Shown here in pieces: positions 52,305 through 60,066 of a stretch of 64,000 bases of DNA. Position numbers and translations under genes: made by a program. This stretch comes from Limosilactobacillus sp. WILCCON 0051 (GTDB lineage: Bacteria; Bacillota; Bacilli; Lactobacillales; Lactobacillaceae). Each line of letters opens with the position of its first letter. The first letter of the stretch is position 1. The stretch lies in assembly GCF_039955095.1 (NCBI RefSeq), contig NZ_CP154878.1, positions 1,240,001 to 1,304,000 of the forward strand. The letters run 5' to 3'. The notes below the pieces were generated by a model. That model was not told where the DNA came from, did not search any database, and worked only from the letters and a program-made list of their open reading frames with translations.

Positions 52305-54249
52305 AGACTTCCACCTCCAGTTTCAAGCGCGAGTTCCGATTCAAAATCATTTCAATCCGATGCCACTGTCCTTTTGCCAGCTGGTCAAGATAGACACTGT
52401 TAAAGCTAGTTCCCAGCGGCGTGCCATCCAAGGAAGCGGCTTTTACATGTACGATGTCTTTATTGCCTGAGTCGCCCACCACATTGATTCCGATTCGTAC
52501 CTGGTCAAGCGGCTGGCCGGGATTGATCAACAGATTATAGCGGCCTTGATGATAGTCGGCTTCAATACAGCGATAGGTAACGTTACCGATCAGCTGCCGT
52601 TTTACATTGATTTTAGCGTACTGATCACTACCTTTATCAGGAGCATGGCTGCCGGGCTGATCACCAAACGAGGCATTGTTTGAACCGCCAATGCCGCCAC
52701 CTTCGCCACCATCATATCCCGAGCCGCTGGTCTCACCATCCTGAACGCCAGTCGTGCCAAATTCATCCAGATCATCGCTAAGCTCGGTCTCACTGGCCCG
52801 CACTGGACTTTGATCGCTGGTCTGCGGCTGGGCCTCTAGTTTGACTTTAGGACGATTGCTGCCTTTTTGTTTCAGCTGCGCCTTGGCACCTTTAAAAGCA
52901 TTTAGATCATCCGGCAAAAAGCTGCTGACGCCAAACGCATCAACCTGTTCTTCAATCTTTTGCTCGTATTGGTTTTTAATCGTGGTACTGATAAAACGAC
53001 GGATACTTCTTAAAAACTCACCCATTTTCTTTGGATCCGCGGCTCGCTTTTCAGACCATTTGTCGTGATTGGGATTTTCCAGTTCCTTCAGCAGCTGATT
53101 GATTTTTTCACCATTGGCCCAGAAAATACCCGAAAATTGAAGCGTGGAACTGATTCGATTCTGTTCATAGATTTTCATCCCCACTTCACGCGTCATTAAG
53201 ACTCGACGATTATTAGCCTGTGAGCAGTTTGAAGTCAGCAAGATTGCATCGCCATCCGGTACCCCGTAGTTGGTCAATCCTTGAAGCGAAAACTCGCAGT
53301 GGTCGGGATCTTCCAAAACGTTGAGATAGCAAAAGGCATCTCGATATTTCTTAGCCAGTCGTTTATCTTTTTGCAGGTCATCTAAAATCATCTTGGCAGC
53401 TGGGTAATCAATCGTTTCACCATCTACTTCAACCACCAGTCGATTCTTATAAAGTGAGAATAAGAAGTTGTCAACGATCGAACGCTTGATCTGCGTCTGC
53501 CAATCACTCAACAGACTGCGGTTAAAGCCAAGAACATAGATGTCCGTACCAGTTTCTTGGCGAGGATGTTTTTGATCAAACGGTAGATCGGTATCAAAAG
53601 GCTGTTTGCCACACACGCCAAAATAACCGGTACCCTGAGTAATATTTTGTTTGGCCTCTCGCAGCTTATAGGAAACGAATTTCATCACGCAGATTGAACG
53701 ATGCCCGTCAGCTGCCAGCGAGTTATAGCCAACCATTCGCAGATCACTGACTGCAAACGGCGCTCCTTTGCCGATTCCAAATGAGCCGGCTGAAGAATCG
53801 TCTTTTTTGATTGACGACCCCGCCTGCTCAATCAGCGACTGCCAGTTTTTATTCAAAAGCCCAGTCGTTTGGTAGTCACTGATTTTTAATACCGGAATCG
53901 TTGGCCGGCTCAGCGTTTCTGCCATCCGTTTAAGCATCTGCTGCGTCTTTTTCTCATGAGACCATTCTTTTTGCGCGGCTGGCAGGATATCGTCACGCAG
54001 TTGATTGACGTTTGGCAGCTGTTCAGTAGGCAGGTCAAAATATTGAAATGCGACTTTTACTGGCTCCCGGCTGGCTGCTGCATCAAGCGAATTTTGACAT
54101 ATCTCGCGAGCCAGTGAATCCAATGGCTGGTCGCGAAACATTTCCAAAGACGCGTTGGATCCTGATTCCATCTGCAGATCTTGACCATATGGAAAGTACC
54201 ATTGATCAGGATTCATTTTTGGTTGATTATGACTAGAAAATAATCCCAT
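52288..54249 (-). CDS. GHKL (HSP90/MutL-type) ATPase, first gene of a candidate defence operon
   Basis: The protein has 653 residues. The N-box is REICQNSLDAA (about 45), the G1 box is LKISDYQTTGL (about 120) and the G2 box is SAGSFGIGKGAPFA (about 155), together a complete Bergerat fold. A middle helical region is followed by an acidic, Gly-rich linker (about 505-545) and a separate beta-rich C-terminal domain of about 110 residues. ATG 54249 has GGGGGA at seven bases; ATG 54255 is too close. Such ATPases occur in several bacterial defence systems, but I cannot match this three-gene set to a named one. Confidence 0.85.
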   Translation of the reverse strand: MGLFSSHNQPKMNPDQWYFPYGQDLQMESGSNASLEMFRDQPLDSLAREICQNSLDAAASREPVKVAFQYFDLPTEQLPNVNQLRDDILPAAQKEWSHEKKTQQMLKRMAETLSRPTIPVLKISDYQTTGLLNKNWQSLIEQAGSSIKKDDSSAGSFGIGKGAPFAVSDLRMVGYNSLAADGHRSICVMKFVSYKLREAKQNITQGTGYFGVCGKQPFDTDLPFDQKHPRQETGTDIYVLGFNRSLLSDWQTQIKRSIVDNFLFSLYKNRLVVEVDGETIDYPAAKMILDDLQKDKRLAKKYRDAFCYLNVLEDPDHCEFSLQGLTNYGVPDGDAILLTSNCSQANNRRVLMTREVGMKIYEQNRISSTLQFSGIFWANGEKINQLLKELENPNHDKWSEKRAADPKKMGEFLRSIRRFISTTIKNQYEQKIEEQVDAFGVSSFLPDDLNAFKGAKAQLKQKGSNRPKVKLEAQPQTSDQSPVRASETELSDDLDEFGTTGVQDGETSGSGYDGGEGGGIGGSNNASFGDQPGSHAPDKGSDQYAKINVKRQLIGNVTYRCIEADYHQGRYNLLINPGQPLDQVRIGINVVGDSGNKDIVHVKAASLDGTPLGTSFNSVYLDQLAKGQWHRIEMILNRNSRLKLEVEVYAHCE

Positions 54250-54312
54250 GCTCATTCCCCCAATTCTTTTATTGCAACTGATTTAGCCAGACTGTTTTCA
54301 CATTGCCATTAA

Positions 54313-54321
54313 TGCTATAAT
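54313..54321 (+). promoter_or_regulatory. Extended -10 promoter facing away from the GHKL operon
   Basis: TGCTATAAT is a perfect extended -10 (TGnTATAAT) on the plus strand; the -35 region is weak, as allowed for this class. A start near 54328 follows. Confidence 0.6.
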
Positions 54322-54327
54322 CAAGGC

Positions 54328-54441
54328 GTCAATAAGCTTTATCATTAAATTTTCTTGTTGACTGATTCTAACGGCAACGCTTAAACCAGCTGCTGCAAGG
54401 ATCATTTTTTCGAGGCGTCTCAGCGATGAGGTGCCTTTTTA
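54328..54441 (+). ncRNA. Predicted about 114-nt RNA between the GHKL operon and the Mrr gene
   Basis: It runs from the predicted start to a terminator whose 10-bp stem AGGCGTCTCA/TGAGGTGCCT is capped by a GCGA tetraloop (54413-54436) and followed by five T. No ATG occurs before the terminator, so it is probably non-coding. The terminator overlaps the last bases of the convergent mrr gene. The terminator has a T-run only on the plus strand and no plus-strand gene precedes it, which argues that an RNA is made here. Confidence 0.55.
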
Positions 54442-55284
54442 TTTGAACTGATAATAGTAGTCGTCAAGTACATACGTCTTAACCGGCTTAATATGCAGCT
54501 GGTATTTTTCGACCAATTCTGCCAGCTGCTGACCATCGATCAAGGTAACCGTATTGCTGCCTTGATAAGCCTTGAACTCGGCCTGAGCGGTAAAATGACT
54601 GGTAGTGATAAAGATGCCATAATCCGCGTTAAAGCTTGCCATTACGCCTTTAAACTTGTCAATTTCCGGTTCCGAAACCGGCTGCTTGCCATAGCGTTTG
54701 CATTGGATGGCAACCCGGCTGGTACGAAAATCATCCGCCATAAAATAACCGAACCCATCAATGCCATGATCGCCAGTCAGTTTAATGCCGCGCTCTTTAT
54801 CCAATCGGACGCCCATCTTGGAAATCAGCAGCCGCGAAAAACTTTCAAACTTGGCTGGACTAAACTGCATCAAACACTTAAGCAGATCCGCTTTCCAATC
54901 CGCGTTTTGCAGATCCTGTGCCTCAGAAGCCCGCGTAAGTGTCATCTGTTTAGGCTGCTGATGAGAATGCCGCTTTGAATCATGCTTGGTCTCATAGTCA
55001 GCCAGATCTTGCCGTCTACCCAGATCCGTTGTGACGATATCCTCACCGGCTCGGGGCTGCTCAATATAGCCAAACTCATACAGATCTTGAATTGCGGCGG
55101 TAAAATCCTCCATAAATGGCGTATGACGATTCTCATCCTTGCCTGCATAAACATCCTCATAGCGCAGCCCGTCATACTGATTTTCAGCAATCGTTTTGCG
55201 AATCATCTCGCGACTGGCTGAACCGCCCAGATCCTGCAGTGCCATTAAGATTGCTTTGTCTACAAATCTTTTCTGATACTTCAA
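54439..55284 (-). CDS. Mrr-type restriction endonuclease (type IV-like)
   Basis: The protein has 281 residues. About 1-100 is an Mrr_N-like winged helix (FVDKAILMALQDLGG...). About 135-270 is the Mrr_cat PD-(D/E)XK nuclease with GDHGIDGFG (Asp) and AIQCKRY (QxK). Mrr enzymes cut modified foreign DNA. The start is TTG 55284 after GGGCGG; no ATG fits. It lies 190 bp upstream of the GHKL operon on the same strand and may belong to the same defence island, but has its own intergenic region. Confidence 0.87.
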   Translation of the reverse strand: MKYQKRFVDKAILMALQDLGGSASREMIRKTIAENQYDGLRYEDVYAGKDENRHTPFMEDFTAAIQDLYEFGYIEQPRAGEDIVTTDLGRRQDLADYETKHDSKRHSHQQPKQMTLTRASEAQDLQNADWKADLLKCLMQFSPAKFESFSRLLISKMGVRLDKERGIKLTGDHGIDGFGYFMADDFRTSRVAIQCKRYGKQPVSEPEIDKFKGVMASFNADYGIFITTSHFTAQAEFKAYQGSNTVTLIDGQQLAELVEKYQLHIKPVKTYVLDDYYYQFK

Positions 55285-55526
55285 ACCGATCCGCCCTTTT
55301 ACTCAAAATAAATATACATATACCAATTTTAACTGAATTCAGCCGGGCTTGACATAGCTGACGGCAAATATCTTGGATAAAATCTATTTAAATTGACGTT
55401 CAAACGCTAACTCGCCTTTCAATCCAACAATTTCAAACTTAATTGACCGTTTTTCCATCTGATTTAGACCATTATTCGCCAAAAACTGCTATCATAAAAA
55501 ATAAGATCATCTATCGGAGGCAGATC

Positions 55527-55868
55527 ATGACGGAAAACTATATTCGCGACTACATGCGCCTGGCCTATCAAGAAGCCGTCAACGTACAGCGGCTGTTCGT
55601 TGATGCCATGAAGTCAACCGGCGTCAAGGAACGGCTCTGGGCTCATCTGGATGCTTTTCAGCGCAACGTCAATACGATGAATGAATTTATGTACCATACC
55701 AGTGAGGTTGAAAATGCCGCACAATATGTCAAATTTTTAGAGCAAGCCAAAGAATTTCGTCAATTAGTCGATGAAAAAGTGAAAAAACATACCTATACCA
55801 GAGCCGATCGTGATAACATCTATGATGCGGTGATGGCGTTAGACAGTGCCATGCCGCTAGTACTTTAA
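55527..55868 (+). CDS. Small helical protein of unknown function (113 residues)
   Basis: ATG 55527 follows ATCGGAGG; the frame is open to 55443 without a ribosome site. The protein is soluble, almost wholly helical and charged (YVKFLEQAKEFRQLVDEKVKKHTY). No motif is recognised. It lies between the Mrr gene and an IS110 element and has a terminator downstream. Confidence 0.75.
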   Translation: MTENYIRDYMRLAYQEAVNVQRLFVDAMKSTGVKERLWAHLDAFQRNVNTMNEFMYHTSEVENAAQYVKFLEQAKEFRQLVDEKVKKHTYTRADRDNIYDAVMALDSAMPLVL

Positions 55869-55891
55869 ATTCATGTCTCAATCAGCTTAAT

Positions 55892-55926
55892 CGCCGTTGT
55901 TCCCCAAAAGCAGCGGCGGTTTTTTC
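55892..55926 (+). terminator. Terminator after the 113-residue protein gene
   Basis: CGCCGTTG and CAGCGGCG pair around CCCCAAAA, followed by six T. Confidence 0.8.
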
Positions 55927-56099
55927 TACTCTAAGTCAAGTGTTATCAACGATTTTAGGCAATTTTATTTTAAAATAAGGACTTGATCGGGAAATGACTC
56001 CCGAAGGATCAAGTCAAATATCTGATTTAGGGCATGATAAATACAGCCACCTTCTGTAATTTCAAAAAGAGGCTGTTATAATATCTATTGGATCAATTT

Positions 56100-57323
56100 T
56101 TATGACAAAAGTCTTTGGTTATGTTTGGCTACGTCATAGCTATATAATTGATCATTCTTAATTAAAGCGAAGATCGTCCGTAATAATTTATGGATCGATG
56201 CGATAGCGGCCTTCTTGTGACTTGCAGTCTCAGAAGACCGTTTTCGTTTCTCGTAATAATCCGCAATATGACAAGGGTTTCCCGCTTTCTTAGCCGACTG
56301 AATTTGGTTTATGGCCAAGTACAGCACCTTTCTGCCAATAGCTGTCCCGCGCTTTGAAATTGACAGGTGGGCCGCAAGGTTGCCAGATTCATAAATCTGA
56401 GGGTCAACGCCAACGAAGGCATTTAATTGGTTAGGGTTTTTAAAGCGTCTGATATCTCCGAGCTCACTAATAATTCTCAAGGCAGTATTTTCGGCGATGC
56501 CAGGAATGCTTTTAAGGATCTCCAGATCCCGCTTGGGAGCGAGCTTGGTCATCTCCTTTAAAGCAGTCTGGCACTCTTCTTCAGCGCTTAGGATGTTGTT
56601 AATGGCCATTTCAAGGCCACGAACATAAGCACTGCTCTTTTTGACAGCTGGGCATGCGAGCTTAGCCAGCCGGATAAGCCTCTGTGCCAGATCATTGGCA
56701 CGTTTTTCACCAATACCAGATAAGCTCTTTAAGAAGTCGATGATATCGGCTTCTTTTGTTTCTAATACGATATCAGGGTGCGGGAATCTGAGAACAATAC
56801 TCCAGTAGTTTTTTCCTCTCGGATTAGCCATTAGGTGCTCAATCTCTGGGAAAGTGAGCTGAATGGCTTTGTGCAGTCTATTCTTGTTGGTTATCAGATC
56901 GTGCGAAGCCTGCTCGTAGATGCGGTTGTTGGCCATCAATTCTTGATATTCTTCGCTTTGAACATAGGCCAGCCGTTGTGGGTGCTCAGACTGCAGCTTG
57001 GCAAGGCACAAGGCATCAAGCTTATCGGTCTTGTTCTGGTGCAGGTCATCCTTTGTCTTTCTTTTGGCTTCCAGCGGATTCATCATGACATAGCGTAATT
57101 CGTGCATGTCCAAAAACGCCTGAAGTCTTCTGGAGTAGACGCCAGTTGCTTCAAAAATAATTTGCGGGTTGGTAACCTGTTTAAGATCATCTAGCAGCTG
57201 ATTGAAGCCTACCATATCGTTGGAGATGGCATAGTCATTAACTTTTTGGCCATTGACCATAATGCATACGTTAGACTTCCGGCTGCTAACATCAATACCG
57301 AAAACAGTTTTCAATAAATCCAT
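56100..57323 (-). CDS. IS110-family transposase (bridge-RNA-guided recombinase)
   Basis: The 407-residue protein has an N-terminal RuvC-like DEDD domain (FGIDVSSRKSNVCI, Glu in IIFEATGVYS, then DKLDALCLA) and a C-terminal Transposase_20 domain with LKSIPGIAENTALRI and the Ser-containing GNLAAHLSISKRG. This is the classical IS110/IS1111 layout. ATG 57323 after CGGAGG is preferred over the in-frame start at 57374. The copy looks intact. The exact ends are not resolvable because the family lacks inverted repeats. Confidence 0.92.
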   Translation of the reverse strand: MDLLKTVFGIDVSSRKSNVCIMVNGQKVNDYAISNDMVGFNQLLDDLKQVTNPQIIFEATGVYSRRLQAFLDMHELRYVMMNPLEAKRKTKDDLHQNKTDKLDALCLAKLQSEHPQRLAYVQSEEYQELMANNRIYEQASHDLITNKNRLHKAIQLTFPEIEHLMANPRGKNYWSIVLRFPHPDIVLETKEADIIDFLKSLSGIGEKRANDLAQRLIRLAKLACPAVKKSSAYVRGLEMAINNILSAEEECQTALKEMTKLAPKRDLEILKSIPGIAENTALRIISELGDIRRFKNPNQLNAFVGVDPQIYESGNLAAHLSISKRGTAIGRKVLYLAINQIQSAKKAGNPCHIADYYEKRKRSSETASHKKAAIASIHKLLRTIFALIKNDQLYSYDVAKHNQRLLS

Positions 57324-57346
57324 AAGAATAAACCTCCGCTTTACTT

Positions 57347-57506
57347 GGAGATGAGCTGCCTTCACCCAATTCAATCAGATCTAATTTTCTCAACCGGACT
57401 TTAACAGCCAACATACTTAGACGAGATTCTCAATTGAATGGTGAAGCTGCCAGTTTTGTTTACGACATCATGTGTCCAAGAGCTCCACGGCATTGGCTTC
57501 ATCTCC
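57347..57506 (-). ncRNA. Probable bridge RNA in the left non-coding end of the IS110 element
   Basis: Upstream of the recombinase, GGAGATGA (57506-57499 on minus) pairs with TCATCTCC (57354-57347), enclosing a second stem between GCTTCACC-TTCAA (57447-57433) and TTGAA-GGTGAAG (57373-57360). This leaves two internal loops, the form of IS110 bridge RNAs that specify target and donor DNA. RNA ends and loop assignments are inferred. Confidence 0.6.
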
Positions 57507-57518
57507 ACTTTACATAGT

Positions 57519-57567
57519 AAAAGAAAAAGTGTTGAACGACTACTCCGTCGAGTAATCATCCAACACT
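57519..57567 (-). terminator. Strong minus-strand terminator hairpin right of the IS110 element
   Basis: AGTGTTG and CAACACT close an about 18-bp near-perfect hairpin (inner GATTACTC/GAGTAGTC) followed on the minus strand by TTTTTCTTTT. No minus-strand gene lies upstream. Confidence 0.75.
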
Positions 57568-57590
57568 AGATTAGTATGTTTTGTTTGGAT

Positions 57591-57622
57591 AAAATAAAAA
57601 GCCTCGCCATTGACAGCGAGAC
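57591..57622 (-). terminator. Second orphan minus-strand terminator
   Basis: GTCTCGC pairs with GCGAGGC (one G-U), followed by TTTTTATTTT on the minus strand. The 180 bp to its right hold no gene that I can see on the minus strand. Confidence 0.7.
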
Positions 57623-57805
57623 CTGCAGTTTAGAGAGAACCTGAATGGATTGTGAGACCGCTAAAAGCTTTCTCAACATTAATTAGTCTAACGAGGCATT
57701 GTAAAGATTCATTCGGTTTTTGGGTATTATTTTTGTAAAGTTTCTAATTTGCTTTTAGACAGATCCTGATTAGATGAGCGCCGCACCAACAGCGTAAACC
57801 GCAAA

Positions 57806-57834
57806 TTGACTTTTAAGGCGATTTTCTTTAAGAT
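57806..57834 (+). promoter_or_regulatory. Promoter of the 2-hydroxyacid dehydrogenase gene
   Basis: -35 TTGACT, a 17-bp spacer and -10 TAAGAT give a start near 57841. Confidence 0.7.
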
Positions 57835-57908
57835 TTACGCAAACACGGCTGCATTTAGCCGCTGATATTTGATTTTAACCACCTTAACCAAGAAAAGAGT
57901 GAGAGAGA

Positions 57909-58853
57909 ATGAAAGTTGCCGTACCAAGCATTATGTCGCAGGCTGGCAAGGATTATCTGACCAGCCGCGGTTTTGAACTGATCGAGACCAAAAGCCAAAG
58001 CGCCGCTGCCCTGGTTAAGGAAGCCGCGGAAGCAGATGGCATTATTTTGATGACGGAACCATTTCCCAACACCTTAGCCGATCTGCTGCCCAAATTAAAA
58101 GTCATTGCCCGCCATGGCGTCGGCTACGACAATATCGATTCTGAATTCTGGGCTAAACGAGGCGTTTGGGTAACCATCGCTAAAAACGCCAATGCCTCAA
58201 CGGTTGCGGAATCAACTCTGACAGCCATGATGGCAATCTCTAAAAATCTGGTTCCCACCACTGAGCACCTGCGCCAGGGTGACTGGGGATGGACGTTTGC
58301 TCATCAGGGGTTTGATCTGGCCGGCAAAACGCTGGGAATTGTCGGCTATGGTCGCATCGGCCGCATGATTGCCAAAAAAGCCAGCGCCCTTGACATGAGA
58401 ATCATCGCCTACACGCCATCCAACCGTTCAGACGGCAATGCCGAAATGGTTGATCGCGACACGGTCTTTAAGGAGGCTGACATCATTTCGCTCAACATGC
58501 TGGTTACGCCAGAAACTACCAGAAGCGTTGGCCAGCGTGAGTTTGACATGATGAAAGATTCGGCCGTCCTGCTTAACTTTGGTCGGGCCGCTCTGGTTGA
58601 CCAAGCAGCAATGCAGGCCGCGCTTAAAACCGGTTCGATTGCTGCCGCTGCGGTCGATGTCTTTGATCAAGAACCGCTGCCCAAAGACGATCCCTGGTTC
58701 AGCACGCCCAATGTCTTGCTGACGCCGCATTGTGCCGGCAACACCAAAGAATGTATGGATCGAATGGCCGTTGATGCCGCCAGCGAGGTCGTGCGCGTTT
58801 TGAATGGCGAAAAACCGCTGTGGAGCGTCAATCAGCCATTAGGCATTGATTAA
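57909..58853 (+). CDS. D-isomer-specific 2-hydroxyacid dehydrogenase (phosphoglycerate-dehydrogenase-like)
   Basis: The protein has 314 residues. The NAD motif GIVGYGRIGRMIAKKA (about 148) and the catalytic Arg in NFGRAALVD, Glu in FDQEPLP and His in LTPHCAGNT are all present. There is no ACT domain, so it is not a regulated serine-pathway SerA. It reduces a 2-oxo acid to the D-hydroxy acid; the substrate is unknown. GTGAGAGAG precedes ATG 57909. It converges on an amidohydrolase gene. Confidence 0.88.
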   Translation: MKVAVPSIMSQAGKDYLTSRGFELIETKSQSAAALVKEAAEADGIILMTEPFPNTLADLLPKLKVIARHGVGYDNIDSEFWAKRGVWVTIAKNANASTVAESTLTAMMAISKNLVPTTEHLRQGDWGWTFAHQGFDLAGKTLGIVGYGRIGRMIAKKASALDMRIIAYTPSNRSDGNAEMVDRDTVFKEADIISLNMLVTPETTRSVGQREFDMMKDSAVLLNFGRAALVDQAAMQAALKTGSIAAAAVDVFDQEPLPKDDPWFSTPNVLLTPHCAGNTKECMDRMAVDAASEVVRVLNGEKPLWSVNQPLGID

Positions 58854-58909
58854 ATGAATCATAGTCAAGAATCAATAATCTGTCTATTATCTATAACCAA
58901 AAAGAAACG

Positions 58910-58945
58910 CGCTATCGGCTAAACAGCTTGACAGCGCGTTTTATT
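58910..58945. terminator. Bidirectional terminator
   Basis: AAACGCGCT and AGCGCGTTT pair, with T-rich sequence to the right and A-rich to the left, between convergent genes. Confidence 0.82.
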
Positions 58946-59934
58946 TAGCGTGATTTTTTGAATTGAGCAACGACTGGATCTTCAGCGGCTTGGGCAGCAG
59001 CAACGTTGGCGGCCTTAAAGTAGACCCGATTGGCATTATTGTACATAACATCAGCCAGCTCGGCATCATTGAACAGATCAGTCTGCTCCAACCAGACAGC
59101 CAGCTGATGATAGGTATTAAACGTTGCCGACCATGGTGAGTCAGTCCCCCAGATCAAGCGCTTTGATCCAACGATCTGCTTGGCCAGCGCGACCGTTTTT
59201 TGACAGCGCGGATAAGGAAAGTCAGCCGGCTTTTCCCCATCGATATCTTGGATTGCTGAAATGTCCAGATAGATGTTTTTAAGCGGTGCAAACTGCCGCA
59301 AAACGTTTGCCAAGCGCTCCAGATGATCAGCGTTGGGAAATGACAGATGACAAACGACAAAATCCATTTTGGGATAGCGCTTGGCCAGATTAACGATGGC
59401 TTCGGGCTGATAGCTGGTCTGGGTATCGTCACCATAATCAACGGTTACGACAAATCCCGGATAGTCAGCCAGATAATGCATAATCTGCCCAACATGAACG
59501 TCATCATCCAAGCGGAACGGTTTATGAAAGCCATGCAGGCCGCCTGCTTGGCTGATCTCAAACTTAATGGCCCGAAAGCCCAGTTCTTCAACGTGCCGTT
59601 TAACGATTGCCATCGCCCGCTCAGCGAATGGATCCACGGCAAACGCGCCGATAAAGCGATCAGGATATCGTTTGATGACTTGATAAGTGTAATAGTTTTG
59701 ATAGCCGTTCAGTGTTCCTTGCAGTAAAACGGCCTTTTCGATATTTTCAGCCGCCATGATGGGAAGATATTTTTCCACGCGAAAATCATCGTCGCCCCAT
59801 CCCGCTGGCAGCAGGTGAATAATCTCACCATCGTCCCAGATCGCATAGCCATTGCCCAATGGACTCAAGCGCCCTTGTCCTTTAGAGCCGGCCATCGCCC
59901 GAATCAAGTGAATATGTCCTTCAATTTTTTTCAA
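58945..59934 (-). CDS. Amidohydrolase family protein (amidohydrolase_2-like)
   Basis: The protein has 329 residues. The metal-binding HxH occurs near the N-terminus (GHIHL), a central FVVCHLSFPNADHLE provides another His, and WGTDSPWS near residue 270 gives the catalytic Asp. This TIM-barrel group contains decarboxylases and lactonases. The substrate is unknown. Confidence 0.85.
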   Translation of the reverse strand: MKKIEGHIHLIRAMAGSKGQGRLSPLGNGYAIWDDGEIIHLLPAGWGDDDFRVEKYLPIMAAENIEKAVLLQGTLNGYQNYYTYQVIKRYPDRFIGAFAVDPFAERAMAIVKRHVEELGFRAIKFEISQAGGLHGFHKPFRLDDDVHVGQIMHYLADYPGFVVTVDYGDDTQTSYQPEAIVNLAKRYPKMDFVVCHLSFPNADHLERLANVLRQFAPLKNIYLDISAIQDIDGEKPADFPYPRCQKTVALAKQIVGSKRLIWGTDSPWSATFNTYHQLAVWLEQTDLFNDAELADVMYNNANRVYFKAANVAAAQAAEDPVVAQFKKSR

Positions 59935-60066
59935 AGCAATCCTCTCCTATTCAGAGTGTCTAACGTCGCCTACCCAATTGCAGCCGTGATAAGCATGGTT
60001 CGCTGCTAACAACACGGACTGACAGCTCCCGAATTTAAGAGCGACGTTATTGGCAAAGCGGCCGTT

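Noticed and set aside
57530..57700. A Leu-rich minus-strand frame read as a third leader peptide
   Set aside because: There is no ribosome site before its ATG, it runs through a terminator, and no amino-acid gene lies downstream.
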